Positions 43,757-54,406 of a stretch of 64,000 nucleotides of DNA are shown in pieces. This stretch comes from Defluviitaleaceae bacterium. Its GTDB lineage: Bacteria; Bacillota; Clostridia; Lachnospirales; WQUN01. The translations under genes were made by a program, and so were the position numbers. Each line of letters opens with the position of its first letter. Position 1 is the stretch's first letter. The stretch spans positions 1-64,000 of the forward strand of contig WRAN01000012.1 in assembly GCA_009780185.1 (NCBI GenBank), given 5' to 3'. The notes under the pieces are model-generated. The model ran no database searches and was not told where the DNA came from. It was given only the letters and a program-made list of their open reading frames with translations.

Positions 43757-45505
43757 ATGCGTAAAACAAAAATCCTAGCCACATTAGGCCCAGCAATAAA
43801 AGATTTAGCAACAATGAAAAAAATGATTGAAAACGGAATGGATGCCGCAAGAGTAAACTTTTCTCACGGTACTACTGAAAGCCGCACAAAGATAATCAAC
43901 ATGCTAAAAAAAGCCCGCAAAGAAATGGATAAACCTATCCCCCTAGTGCTAGACACCAAAGGCCCTGAAATCCGTGTCAAAACCTTTGAGCAAGATAAAA
44001 TCTACCTGGAGCAAGGCGCGGAGTTTACCTTAACCACCCGGGATGTGCCAGGTACCCAAGATATTGTATCCGTAACCTATGAAGACCTGCCAAAAGACTT
44101 ACAGGTAGGCAGCCGCGTTCTTATAGACGACGGCCTATTAGAGTTAAAAGTAACCAGTCTAACCAAAACCGATGTCAAATGCGTTCTTATAAACTCCGGG
44201 TTCATATCCTCTCGCAAAGGGGTAAACATCCCCGATGTATTTGTAAACCTGCCATCCCTTACAGAACAAGATATAGAAGATATAAAGTTTGGCATAAAAA
44301 TGGAGTTCGATTTTATAGCTGCATCCTTTGTGCGCACCGCCGCAGATATCCTTAACATAAAGAAAGTACTGGAAGACAACGGCGGCAGTCATATCCATAT
44401 CATAGCTAAAATAGAATCCCGTGAAGGGGTAGACAATATAGACAGCATACTAGAGGTAGCCGATGGCATAATGGTGGCCCGAGGTGACCTGGGTGTAGAA
44501 ATCCCGCCGGAAGAAGTGCCCATGGTACAAAAAAACCTAATCCGCAGCTGTAACCAAATAGGCAAGCCTGTAATCACAGCCACCCATATGCTAGAAAGCA
44601 TGATATCAAACCCGCGCCCCACCCGCGCAGAAGCCAACGATGTAGCCAACGCAATATTCGACGGCACAGATATAATTATGCTATCTGGCGAAACCGCAAG
44701 CGGCCAATACCCGGTAGAAAGCATTGCCATGATGGCCCGCATAGCCACAGAAGTAGAAGGCAATATAGATTACAGTCACATCTTACACAGCAATTTCAAA
44801 CGCAATATCACCAACGCAATGTCTGTTGCCGCAGTAACGACGGCAGAAGAATTGGGAGCCGCCTGCATAGTCCCAATAACAGACTCCGGCTTTGCATCCA
44901 GAATGGTATCCCGCTGCCGCCCATCTTGCCCAATCTTGTCCATCACCTCAGACGCCTGTGTATGCCGCCAGTTAAATCTAAGCTGGGGCTGTATGCCGGT
45001 ACTAAGCACCGCCCCAATAATAGGCGACAGCGAAGTATTTGATATAGCGGAAGAACTGGCAATGAAAACAAAGTTGGCCAAAGCAGGGGAAACCATCGTA
45101 TCCGTAGCCGGGGTTCCGGTAGGAATAGCAGGTACAACCAACACAATGAAGGTGCGTACTGTAGGCAATGTATTGGCCCAAGGTAAAGGCAATAAACGAG
45201 GAGTAATACAAGGCATAACGAGGGTATTTAAATCCACAGAAGTAAACGAGCGCCCCTTTTTCGAGCAAGGGGACATAATCATATGTACTAAAACCAACGA
45301 TAAAATGATGGAATATATCAAAAAAGCCGCAGCCATAGTAATAGGCTCATGGGAGCATATGGACACAAGCCACGCGGAAACCGTGGCAAAAGCATTGGAT
45401 ATCCCGCTGTTAAAAGTAGATGTGCGAGCAGTAGATTTTGTAGCTCCCGGGCTTGCTGTGACGGTAGATACTGATGAAGGCCTGCTAATTAACGGATATA
45501 AGTAA
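43757..45505 (+). CDS. pyk: Pyruvate kinase
   Basis: 582-residue glycolytic enzyme converting PEP and ADP to pyruvate and ATP. Motifs: KILATLGPA, ARVNFSHG, MVARGDLGVEIP, ATHMLESMI..PTRAEANDVANAI and LSGETASG. After about residue 470 it carries the extra C-terminal PEP-utilising-type domain of Bacillus/Clostridium enzymes (GNKRGVIQGITRVFKS..., ending TVDTDEGLLINGYK). I chose ATG 43757 (MRKTKILATLG) because GGAGG is 5 nt upstream; the ATG at 43745 overlaps that site. Confidence 0.97.
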   Translation: MRKTKILATLGPAIKDLATMKKMIENGMDAARVNFSHGTTESRTKIINMLKKARKEMDKPIPLVLDTKGPEIRVKTFEQDKIYLEQGAEFTLTTRDVPGTQDIVSVTYEDLPKDLQVGSRVLIDDGLLELKVTSLTKTDVKCVLINSGFISSRKGVNIPDVFVNLPSLTEQDIEDIKFGIKMEFDFIAASFVRTAADILNIKKVLEDNGGSHIHIIAKIESREGVDNIDSILEVADGIMVARGDLGVEIPPEEVPMVQKNLIRSCNQIGKPVITATHMLESMISNPRPTRAEANDVANAIFDGTDIIMLSGETASGQYPVESIAMMARIATEVEGNIDYSHILHSNFKRNITNAMSVAAVTTAEELGAACIVPITDSGFASRMVSRCRPSCPILSITSDACVCRQLNLSWGCMPVLSTAPIIGDSEVFDIAEELAMKTKLAKAGETIVSVAGVPVGIAGTTNTMKVRTVGNVLAQGKGNKRGVIQGITRVFKSTEVNERPFFEQGDIIICTKTNDKMMEYIKKAAAIVIGSWEHMDTSHAETVAKALDIPLLKVDVRAVDFVAPGLAVTVDTDEGLLINGYK

Positions 45506-45552
45506 ACGAGACTTGCAAAAGAGCTCTAGGAATAACAAATAATGAGACAGAG

Positions 45553-45599
45553 ATCACCTGCTTATAAGATTTTTTACATCTTTTAAGTAGGTGATTTTT
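45553..45599 (+). terminator. Rho-independent terminator of pyk
   Basis: Arms ATCACCTGCTTATAAGAT (45553-45570) and ATCTTTTAAGTAGGTGAT (45578-45595) pair almost fully and are followed by T residues. Confidence 0.88.
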
Positions 45600-45833
45600 C
45601 ATTTGGCTACCATTTATTTCCCGCGCTATTTGTTATCAAATCAGACAATCCAAGTCATGCAAATATGGATATTTAACCCATACATGCAGGGCTTTTTTAT
45701 TTAACCCCAACTTGAAAAACTATGAAATATCATTTTGGCCAATCGTCATTTCCCAACGGAAACTATAGCATATTAGCTGATTTAATGACGAAAATAATAT
45801 GTAAAATATTCCACCTAAAGTGTAAAATGACCA

Positions 45834-45861
45834 TTGACGCATAGATTTTACTGGTTATAAT
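45834..45861 (+). promoter_or_regulatory. Promoter of the giant metallopeptidase gene
   Basis: TTGACG (45834-45839), 16-nt spacer, TATAAT (45856-45861). Confidence 0.75.
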
Positions 45862-45867
45862 GCACAT

Positions 45868-46105
45868 ATTTAACGAATCATTTTATGCCGCGCTAAAAGA
45901 TGTTGGAAAAACATAGCTTTTCTTGGGCATTTCAGAAATATCTAGATATTTAAAGGCGAAATATGTAAGGGGGTGATATTGCAAAATCCTAGGAAATAAA
46001 AAAAAATGATTTTCAGAAGGGGGTGTACGGAAACTTGTTATGCTTCATCCATTTACTAATTGCTCATATGTTTGTTATCTATTGAGATAGAGAAAGGAGC
46101 CTAAC
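45868..46105 (+). other. Long structured 5' leader
   Basis: About 240 nt between promoter and start codon. It holds a hairpin (AAAAGATGTT...AACATAGCTTTT, about 45896-45922), a perfect 16-nt palindrome AAATATCTAGATATTT (45936-45951), and a short ORF near 45980 behind AAGGGGGTGATA that reads TTG..MQNPRK before TAA. No known riboswitch was recognised. The rest of the gap 45600-45833 is AT-rich without a gene. Confidence 0.4.
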
Positions 46106-49100
46106 GTGAAGAGAAAGCAATTAACGAGACGCTTATTGAGTTTTATTGTGGCATTCATAATGACATTTTCATCTTTAATCGCCGCATTGCCGGTGTCAGT
46201 ATTTGCGCATAGTGCCGAAGAACCTCTTGGGCACTACCAAGATATAGACCTGGAGGATGAATGGTCAGATGAAGAAAATACGGACGAAACCGAAGACGAA
46301 TATAATGACGATTATCCTGACTATAACCCTGATGAAAACGACGATGAATATATCTATGGCCCAGAGACTCCAGAAATTATGCCATTACCATTGGGATACG
46401 AAATTATGCTTTACTCATATCCGACGTTTATGGATTATGCCGTTTTCGACATGCTCGACCTTAGAGGGATTGAGATTCGCATAAGTAATGGCATGGGGAT
46501 GACAGTACTATCCTACAGTGACATCACCCCCGAAATGATTTCATGGGAGAATGAGCGCGACTTAAATTACAGGGCCGACTTTATTGCAAATCAAGCCCTT
46601 AATAAGACATACCGGACACTTATTATCACACCCGTTGAAGGGGCATATGTAACGATAGACCTGCCTGTTCAGCGCTATGCGTTCAGAGAAGGTGTTATGT
46701 TTGTCATCCACCTTGCGCCGGGCAACCCGGTTAATGGTGGTATTGGAGAAATTCGCCGCAATCCCGCAACCACCGGGGACGCAGCGGTACAACACCATGT
46801 GTTCGGCAATATAACCACCCCAACTTTACTTGGAGAAGACGGCAAGCTTCTTCCAGGCGTTGATGCCAACGCTGTTTTTGAAATTGTCCACAACCGTGGC
46901 AATCAAGTGGGTTACGGAATTCGCTCTGTTTCCCGCAATACAATGATTGACACTTCTTGGGATAATCCTGGCTGGGCTTCTTGGGTCTGGGCAGACACTG
47001 GGCGCAGCCAAGGGCCAGAAACCATTAACAACGCTTTCATCTGGCGCATCATCCGCCTTCCCAACGGATTTTATTCCATTCAGTATGTAGATCGTGACGA
47101 CCGGGTAGAGCAGTTTGAGGGCCCGCGTACCATGAGCGCTAATGCTATTGCGCCTAGCCTTGAGCCAGGGACCAATACCACAAGCAGAGTTCATGTAAAT
47201 CGCGTTAATCTCAGCAACCCAAGCTGGTGGCAAAATCCCAACCTATGGTTCACTCTTGTTATGGGCGAGCCTTATGACGTGGAAGCAGAGGTTATCTCTA
47301 TCGGAGACATTGAACTGACTGACGGCGACCTTTATGTCGGCAGTGTGCTTACCGCCGGAGCAGTCACTTTCAATATCCCCGGCAACCCCGTTACCAATAT
47401 CAATTGGCAATGGTACCGCGGCGAATCAGAATATGGACCATGGACAGCAATCGATGGGGCAACTGCCAACAATTATGCCTTGTCAAATGCGGATGATAGC
47501 AAGTGGATTAGAGCTGGCGTTCATCCAGGCGGATATATAATTGGCGCATCTGCTTTCAGCAATCCTGTAGGGCCTGTCGGCAGCCCTGAGTTTGTACTTC
47601 ATTCCGCTGATATATTAAGTATTCGCATGATTGAAATGGGTTGGATTGACATACGGTGGAGAAATCGCATGGCGTTTGACACCACGATAAGCCACGAACA
47701 AAACGCGATTAGAAGACCTGAAAACTTCCGCCTTACAATCGATGGCGTAGAAGTGGGCATAGAAATTGCCATGTACTACGAGTTCCCAATTGCCAACCCA
47801 CACACTTTTATGAGCAGTATCAGGGTAGAAAATTGGCAATACTGGTGGGATAAATTTGAGATTAATCAAATCAACCACCCAAACAGCAGTACTCCGCTTT
47901 TCTATGACTGGCTTAACTACGATATCAACAATGACCCACTTGGAATCTTTGAGTGGTGCGACATAGACGGGATGTTCACATTCACAGGGAAAGCCGTTCC
48001 GTTTGACGTACAATTGCAAGTACTTGCGCCATTACCACGACACGCAAGCGCAGGCGGCGGGACAATTACGACAATGGATGTAGTCTATGACGTTCTGTAT
48101 ATACCGTACTATCAATTTATCGCTCCTATATACAGCTCTGTTTCACATCCTTATTCCCCTTATTCGGATATATATATCCGTATTGCCGGGACCATGTCCA
48201 GGACAAACGCCCTTGCAAACGCTGAAAGAGCCAGAATCATGCTGGTTCATACCCTTTACTATGACGATGTGGAATCTGACTTCCTCAACGGAATAATCAC
48301 ACAGTCATTGCAAAGACATGGGTTTAACAAAATCCTCACCGGCTCCGGGGAAAATGCTGTGTTTACACCGGAGTTTAGAGGCCGGACATTTGGCAGCTCA
48401 CCTGCCGCCGGATATGGAGGGCGCAATAATTTCACAAACGCCGCAGGCGGAATGATGAGTGTAAACGTGTTTAACCACGAAGTAGGTCACGCAGTTGACG
48501 GTTTTGCAATTATGTATCTTGCCGATAACGCAACAGACCCAGAAATTCGCGAGTTCTTCAACGACATTAGAAGACGGCTTGCTTTCTACTTTGCTGAAAT
48601 ACAAGAGCAAGATTGGTTCAATCCAGGTTTTGGAGGAACTTTCCGCAATAATAGAGGTGAAATGTTTGCCGGACTCTTCGAAATTTGGTTTAACACCAGA
48701 ACCCAAAACAACGCTCAGCCTACAGGCCGCTTGGCACTGCAAGGTTACCATCCGGAATTATACCAATTGGCATCATCATTCCTAGTTTCACAAGATTTTC
48801 CACACATCCCCGGATGGAACCGCCCAGCACCTAGTACTTTCCGCGGACAGCGCACTCCTAGGGCATTTGTACCCAACAGAGGAGCGGCTCACGACCTGAC
48901 AACCATCCGCTATCAATTTGGGTCTATGTGGGAAGTTGAGCCTACGGCAGTCGGGCAGCTGGGCATACCAACCGCGTTCAACTCTCCCGCTCACAGGGCA
49001 CCCACACCAGGGGCGCGCCCATACAGCGGAGGACAATATTTCAAAATCCTAGACAGCGTACGATACCAGTGGTGGACCGGCAGTATGTACGGCACACAAC

Positions 49101-52100
49101 TAAACACATGGTTTGATTGGTCAGCTGGTACAGCCGCACCAATGCGCGGCACCTTCATAGTCACCCCGCATGAATTTAGAATGCCTGATGGTTCTTACAA
49201 AACCGTCTACAGCATTACTGCATCAGGCGACGATTTTGGCGCCGATGGCGGGCCTTTTGACCATAGATTTGGCAATGACCTTCATAATCTACCAGGTGTA
49301 TTCGCTAACCAGGACGGCTCTGGCCGCCATTACGGAGGCAGCTCTTTTGGCATAACCAACCCAAGCTTAGTGGATGTACCCGAACCCCGTCCGGTTGTAA
49401 GAGGTATGCCACATAACCCATCAGACCCATACCAACTTTGGTACTTTGTAGGCATACAAGGCCGATATATGCAAATAGCCAATTTGGGAATGAATCTTAG
49501 GGGCCACCAAATGGTAATATCCACCCGCGACGGTTATGCACCATGGAGCGGCGGCACCTATTATCTCGAGCCATGGCAGATGAATCCCGAACCCGGCGCA
49601 ATAATGCAGATCGTGCAAATGCGCCCGACTCCCGCTGCGGCTGGACAAAATACTCGCCTGACTCACTTTAGATACAATGTTATCCCCGGAGTCCGCTATG
49701 ACTCAATAATGGAAGATGTCTGGATCGATGCAGATGAAAATGCTATTTGGATCAGATGGACAGACATCGTAGCGACACAAGATTTATCCATAGTAAGCTA
49801 TGTCAATAACTTCCGTGTTGCACAAGCCGGCAACTATATAGAGCTTATACATGGGCATACATTAGGCAATATCACAAAGCTTTATATGGCAGAGCCTGCA
49901 ACAGCAGGGCTACTGGGGGGAGCAGGACTTAACATCCAATTTACAGGCATAGCCTGGACGATAGACAACCTACCCCTTAATAACCAAAGAACTTTCAACT
50001 TCCGCGGCGAAAACTGGCCCGCGCCTTCAGACGAATGGGATACCCTTAACGAAAGAGTAGCATATGCGCAAGGCCTTCTTAATCTCCCAACGGAAGTAAG
50101 CGCGGATGGAACAGACGTACGCGATACCACTTACTGGGTAACCCGTCTGGTAATGGATTCTCTACTAAACGTGGTATCAACTGCTAGGGCAACTCTTCAC
50201 CCAGCACTTAACGCATCCTCTGTGACAACGGCTGATATCGTAAATGCAACAGATGCCCTTAATGCTGCAATCAGCCAGTTTAGCACGGCAAGAGTGCTTG
50301 GCAACACCGAGCCTGGAGGCGGACACCCAGAACTAATTGAGGAACTTTCCGAGCTAATGGCCTATCTTCAAGATTTGGTCGATGACACTTATGTAAGCGA
50401 AGATGGAATGGATGTACTCGCGACAGAGTTCTGGGTAACACAAGAAGTGATGGATGATATCGAAGACGCAATGTACACAGCCGAAGGCATAGTTGCCGCC
50501 CCTCCAGAGAACGCAGCTATCATCCAAGCGGCGATAGATGACATTAACGACGCGATTGACCTCATAATGGACGAAAGCAGATGGGGACGGGAAAAAATTA
50601 CTTTCCTGCCACCAGGAAGCCTTGGCGGTGTAATCGGCAATACATTTGTACGCGATTATGACCCCAACGCCCGCTGGAGCCTCTATCATAGCATCGTCAC
50701 AGAACACTTCATAATCTTCTGGGAAAACACCGGAACATGGACAAATGGCGGCCCAAGCACCGCGCAATACACCGGAGTTGACTCAACCAACACATTCCTT
50801 CCAATGGCAGAAATAGCCGAAGCCCATGACAGAATTTTCGAGTTTATCCGCGACGATATCGGCTGGGCTAACCCAGAAAGAGCTAACCCAAGAAGAGGTG
50901 ACCCCGATAACCGTCACCGCTGGGATACCCATAGAATGATTTCCTTCATCGACTATAGAAATGCATGGCACGCCAGCGGCGGAACAACAGGCTCAGGCGA
51001 TAACCGCATAGGTACCATTTGGCAAAGCTTAGTCCCATCGCGCCCATCCCGTTATTGGCCCGGCTCTACTACAACTATTGAACCGTATCGCTTCCCGACA
51101 TTTGTACACGAAATAGGCCACGCTTTCCAAGCAATGAGCCGTATAGAGTATCCCACCAACGTAACCAATAACGCAGGGCCAGGCGCAGTTGGCTCTCTTG
51201 GAGAAATTCAATCCCAACACAAAGTATGGCAAATGTATCCGGGATGGTTCTACATGGAACATCACGGGCAACTGTTCATGAACAACACTCATAGGGGATT
51301 CTTGCACCAAACAGTGCAGTGGTCAGCCCCAATGTTGTTTGAGTACTGGACATACCTGCACGGATCAACAATTGCCGGACGCTTGAATCGCCAAGGCGTG
51401 CCAAGTCTCCCGCAAGATATTGTGGCAGCGTATATCCGCTACACAGGTATTACTCAAGAACAATTCAACGACGAAGTATTTGACGCCAGCAGAAGATTTG
51501 TAACATGGGATATGCCCCGTATAAGGGACGTCAACGCGCCATTCGCAAACTCCGACCAATTCGCGACCGCCCTTACCACAGACGGACGCGACGGCTGGCA
51601 CAGAATTTCCGAAATGCGCGCCCCCAACAGCTACGGCTTTAACGCAATCCGTTTAGACGTACCCGAAAGCGGAACGATTGTCAACCTGGAGTTCCAAGGC
51701 CTTGGACATCCTGACTTTGCAATAACTGCCGCAAGAAGGCAGCTTGCCGGATGGAGATATGGCTTTGTGGCAATGACATCAGATGGCACACGCGTATATG
51801 GCCCAATGAACTCCGCCTCCTACGCAAACCCGACGGGCAGCACCAGCTTTACCATCCCTGCCAATACTGAGTACCTGTGGCTTATAGTAACAGGCGCGCC
51901 AACACAGCATTGGAATGGCGCAATCGGACACGGCACGGAAAACTGGGGTTATGAAATAAGGTTAGAAAACGCCGCTTTCCATAACACTGTTGCCATTACC
52001 TTTGTCGGAACCGATTTCAGAATGCTTGACAATTCCATTGCCGCAGCGCAAGCCAGAGTTGAATCAAACTACCTCCCCCACAGATGGGAAGTAATGCAAA

Positions 52101-53548
52101 TAGCGCTTACCGCCGCACTAGAAATCCGCGATCTTGGCGCGGACGCCGAGCAGGCAGATGTAAACACAGCCAGCAGCAATCTAATCATTGCAATCTTTGG
52201 CCTAACAGGAATACAGCCACAGGAAGTTGCTTCCACGCTTAGCGTACCCGCAGCGGTCAACGCCGCAAACGGAAACCTTGCCCGTGTTGAACACGGCGGC
52301 ACATTAAGTCTAAGCCATGTACACGGCTGGGGAGCTAACAATCAAGCCTTCCATGATTCACAGACTGCGGTTTTGCGCAACGGCAACTTAGCTACAGGCC
52401 ACTGGCACACCCACAATGCGCAAAATACTAATCCAAACCTGTTCAACAATGACCCAACAGCCCGCCACACCCTTACAATGACATGGCCACATCCCGTAAC
52501 AATTAACAGTACAAGAATCAGATGGTGGAATGATGTCGTAGCAGGGACAACAACCGGCGTAGCACCTCCGGGAGCCGATACCTTTGTAGAGTATTGGGAT
52601 GGAAGTGAATGGGTAAGAATTAACCTCGTAATCAACGACCAAGGTGTGGGTACAGGTGTTCTTGGTAATATATCCAACGGCACTAACTTCACCAACACAC
52701 GTTGGAATGGTGTATTTTTTGAGCCGGTTACAACCACAGCCTTCCGCATTAACACAACCAGAGCCCCAGGGGTTGGAATGGATGCCGGTATTGGTGCTAC
52801 CCAATGGGAGATATTTGGTGTGGTAGCTCCTTCTGCTGATGCAACACTGGAAACGCTAACGGTTGATGGCATTAATCAACTACCTTATGCAGCGCCACCT
52901 ATGCAGGCTGATCTTACCGTACTCTATCGTATTAACAGCGTAACCGTAGCCGCCACACCAAACTGCGACGAAGCAGATGTTTCAATAACTGTATCTGGTG
53001 CGGCAGAGGTTAATCTGGCTGGGGAAGTATCCAATTTACCTGTAGGCGAAACAATTATCACAATTACCATTACCGCAGAAGATGGTACGACTACACGTAT
53101 ATACACCATTGCCGTAACCCGTCAAGAAGAACCCGAATGTGCACTGGACGAAGCAATAGAATATGCCCAAGCGCTGACGCGAGAGGACTACACATTCGTA
53201 AGCTGGACAGATATGCAAGAAGCACTATTGCGTGCAATATCTGTTAGGGATAATGCATCATCAACACCGGCACAAAGGACTTCAGCAACAACCAGACTAT
53301 GGAATATGATTGAAGCGCTTGTTGATGCTCCCCCACCCCCACCAGTACCAGATAGAACTGCATTGATTAATGCAATTGAATATGCGGAAGGCCTAGTTCG
53401 AGATGACTTCACATTCGTGGGTTGGACGGACTTACAAGAAGCGCTAGGAAGGGCAAGGGCTGTCCGTGACAATCCAAATGCCACCGAAGCTCAAATTGCC
53501 TCAGCCACGACGAGGCTTAATGCGGCAATAGCTATGCGTTTGCCATAG
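46106..53548 (+). CDS. Giant secreted protein with two HExxH metallopeptidase modules
   Basis: 2480 residues. Signal peptide (LLSFIVAFIMTFSSLIAALPVSVFAHS), acidic stretch (about 38-90), beta-rich modules, Ig-like region (about 395-480). First peptidase-like module has H791-E-V-G-H795 and a likely third ligand E852 in EMFAGLFEIWF. FIVAR-like helical repeats follow (about 1313-1390, 1412-1485). A second, DUF6055-like module starts TEHFIIFWENTGTW with H1668-E-I-G-H1672. Then a galactose-binding-like domain (about 2045-2240), a cadherin-like beta-sandwich (2245-2340) and two FIVAR repeats (2345-2480). Start is GTG with AAAGGAG 7 nt before. No SLH, LPxTG or C-terminal membrane anchor. Host glycoprotein or mucin degradation is an inference from this domain mix. 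Confidence 0.85.
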   Translation: MKRKQLTRRLLSFIVAFIMTFSSLIAALPVSVFAHSAEEPLGHYQDIDLEDEWSDEENTDETEDEYNDDYPDYNPDENDDEYIYGPETPEIMPLPLGYEIMLYSYPTFMDYAVFDMLDLRGIEIRISNGMGMTVLSYSDITPEMISWENERDLNYRADFIANQALNKTYRTLIITPVEGAYVTIDLPVQRYAFREGVMFVIHLAPGNPVNGGIGEIRRNPATTGDAAVQHHVFGNITTPTLLGEDGKLLPGVDANAVFEIVHNRGNQVGYGIRSVSRNTMIDTSWDNPGWASWVWADTGRSQGPETINNAFIWRIIRLPNGFYSIQYVDRDDRVEQFEGPRTMSANAIAPSLEPGTNTTSRVHVNRVNLSNPSWWQNPNLWFTLVMGEPYDVEAEVISIGDIELTDGDLYVGSVLTAGAVTFNIPGNPVTNINWQWYRGESEYGPWTAIDGATANNYALSNADDSKWIRAGVHPGGYIIGASAFSNPVGPVGSPEFVLHSADILSIRMIEMGWIDIRWRNRMAFDTTISHEQNAIRRPENFRLTIDGVEVGIEIAMYYEFPIANPHTFMSSIRVENWQYWWDKFEINQINHPNSSTPLFYDWLNYDINNDPLGIFEWCDIDGMFTFTGKAVPFDVQLQVLAPLPRHASAGGGTITTMDVVYDVLYIPYYQFIAPIYSSVSHPYSPYSDIYIRIAGTMSRTNALANAERARIMLVHTLYYDDVESDFLNGIITQSLQRHGFNKILTGSGENAVFTPEFRGRTFGSSPAAGYGGRNNFTNAAGGMMSVNVFNHEVGHAVDGFAIMYLADNATDPEIREFFNDIRRRLAFYFAEIQEQDWFNPGFGGTFRNNRGEMFAGLFEIWFNTRTQNNAQPTGRLALQGYHPELYQLASSFLVSQDFPHIPGWNRPAPSTFRGQRTPRAFVPNRGAAHDLTTIRYQFGSMWEVEPTAVGQLGIPTAFNSPAHRAPTPGARPYSGGQYFKILDSVRYQWWTGSMYGTQLNTWFDWSAGTAAPMRGTFIVTPHEFRMPDGSYKTVYSITASGDDFGADGGPFDHRFGNDLHNLPGVFANQDGSGRHYGGSSFGITNPSLVDVPEPRPVVRGMPHNPSDPYQLWYFVGIQGRYMQIANLGMNLRGHQMVISTRDGYAPWSGGTYYLEPWQMNPEPGAIMQIVQMRPTPAAAGQNTRLTHFRYNVIPGVRYDSIMEDVWIDADENAIWIRWTDIVATQDLSIVSYVNNFRVAQAGNYIELIHGHTLGNITKLYMAEPATAGLLGGAGLNIQFTGIAWTIDNLPLNNQRTFNFRGENWPAPSDEWDTLNERVAYAQGLLNLPTEVSADGTDVRDTTYWVTRLVMDSLLNVVSTARATLHPALNASSVTTADIVNATDALNAAISQFSTARVLGNTEPGGGHPELIEELSELMAYLQDLVDDTYVSEDGMDVLATEFWVTQEVMDDIEDAMYTAEGIVAAPPENAAIIQAAIDDINDAIDLIMDESRWGREKITFLPPGSLGGVIGNTFVRDYDPNARWSLYHSIVTEHFIIFWENTGTWTNGGPSTAQYTGVDSTNTFLPMAEIAEAHDRIFEFIRDDIGWANPERANPRRGDPDNRHRWDTHRMISFIDYRNAWHASGGTTGSGDNRIGTIWQSLVPSRPSRYWPGSTTTIEPYRFPTFVHEIGHAFQAMSRIEYPTNVTNNAGPGAVGSLGEIQSQHKVWQMYPGWFYMEHHGQLFMNNTHRGFLHQTVQWSAPMLFEYWTYLHGSTIAGRLNRQGVPSLPQDIVAAYIRYTGITQEQFNDEVFDASRRFVTWDMPRIRDVNAPFANSDQFATALTTDGRDGWHRISEMRAPNSYGFNAIRLDVPESGTIVNLEFQGLGHPDFAITAARRQLAGWRYGFVAMTSDGTRVYGPMNSASYANPTGSTSFTIPANTEYLWLIVTGAPTQHWNGAIGHGTENWGYEIRLENAAFHNTVAITFVGTDFRMLDNSIAAAQARVESNYLPHRWEVMQIALTAALEIRDLGADAEQADVNTASSNLIIAIFGLTGIQPQEVASTLSVPAAVNAANGNLARVEHGGTLSLSHVHGWGANNQAFHDSQTAVLRNGNLATGHWHTHNAQNTNPNLFNNDPTARHTLTMTWPHPVTINSTRIRWWNDVVAGTTTGVAPPGADTFVEYWDGSEWVRINLVINDQGVGTGVLGNISNGTNFTNTRWNGVFFEPVTTTAFRINTTRAPGVGMDAGIGATQWEIFGVVAPSADATLETLTVDGINQLPYAAPPMQADLTVLYRINSVTVAATPNCDEADVSITVSGAAEVNLAGEVSNLPVGETIITITITAEDGTTTRIYTIAVTRQEEPECALDEAIEYAQALTREDYTFVSWTDMQEALLRAISVRDNASSTPAQRTSATTRLWNMIEALVDAPPPPPVPDRTALINAIEYAEGLVRDDFTFVGWTDLQEALGRARAVRDNPNATEAQIASATTRLNAAIAMRLP

Positions 53549-53574
53549 AGTCCTTCGGGCGAATCCCTTAGGAA

Positions 53575-53606
53575 GCCGAAAATGCGTGTTCAATCGCATT
53601 TTCGGC
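53575..53606. repeat. Perfect 12-bp hairpin
   Basis: GCCGAAAATGCG (53575-53586) and CGCATTTTCGGC (53595-53606), loop 8 nt, 26 nt after the giant gene's stop and without a T run. A near-identical hairpin core (GCCGAAAAAGCG / CGCTATTTTCGGC) occurs at 63447-63481. Confidence 0.75.
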
Positions 53607-53686
53607 AACTGATGGGCAAATATATAAAACTCAACAGAAAGGGAGCGTCGCCAAAACGAAACTTAAATGCGAAAGGAGTTATAAAA

Positions 53687-54361
53687 ATGCAAAGAATGAG
53701 GAATAAAAAACGTCTAACAGGTTTAGTTATTGCCTTTTTATTGGTATTTGTAACCGGCTCAGCATTTGCTCTTGTACCTGGGCATCTTGATATCTTGGGT
53801 AATGTAAATTTACAAGCCCCTGGGTATGTGCGTTGGCACAGTGTTGCGGGGACAGTATCGCAAAATCCGGATGCCCCTGTTGTTCCTGCAGGTCTTCCGA
53901 TAGGTGCTATGCAAGTAGCTGAAATCGTAGACAGGGCGCTACCTGGCCCCAATACAACCGACCAGCGAATTGCATGGGATATGTACTTTGCTGACATTGG
54001 TCATATACCTTTGGTTACATCTCATCGTGCTAGGCTAACAGCCACAGCAATTAACGACTCCAATATGCCCGCAGAAATTTTTGCCGCAAGCTATCATTGG
54101 GAAGATGCTGCAGGTGTTACTATACCTACCGCACAAATAATTGCAGATTTTGGCCTCACTGTTGATATCGACGAAATAAATTTCTCTGGCACTGCAAACG
54201 CGTTAGCCCCTGGGGGTATATCAGATGACCTGATAGTTACGGTTAACTGGAGCGGCATAACACCCAACAACTTTGGCCCAGGCACAGTGAATCCAGTAAC
54301 AGGCCGACCACACGCGTTTGCCGCAAGGCTTGTCATAACGTTTGACTACGCACCACTGTAG
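53687..54361 (+). CDS. TasA/SipW-dependent-type secreted protein
   Basis: 224 residues. ATG 53687 follows AAAGGAG; the signal segment is RLTGLVIAFLLVFVTGSAFA and the mature start LVPGHLDILGNVNL is like those of SipW-processed proteins. The rest is beta-rich (VTSHRARLTATAINDSNMPAEIFAASY..., ITFDYAPL at the end) without cysteines. In Bacillus SipW releases TasA, an amyloid-like biofilm fibre; the same job is proposed here because a SipW-type peptidase follows. A strong terminator directly after the gene would make it the major product of the unit. Confidence 0.65.
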   Translation: MQRMRNKKRLTGLVIAFLLVFVTGSAFALVPGHLDILGNVNLQAPGYVRWHSVAGTVSQNPDAPVVPAGLPIGAMQVAEIVDRALPGPNTTDQRIAWDMYFADIGHIPLVTSHRARLTATAINDSNMPAEIFAASYHWEDAAGVTIPTAQIIADFGLTVDIDEINFSGTANALAPGGISDDLIVTVNWSGITPNNFGPGTVNPVTGRPHAFAARLVITFDYAPL

Positions 54362-54406
54362 GACCAGTAGCTTTTATCACCGCATTGTACTCTAAGTAAT
54401 ATCGTC

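Noticed and set aside
44776-45366. 196-codon ORF on the minus strand of pyk
   Set aside because: Antisense shadow; pyk motifs are unambiguous on the plus strand.
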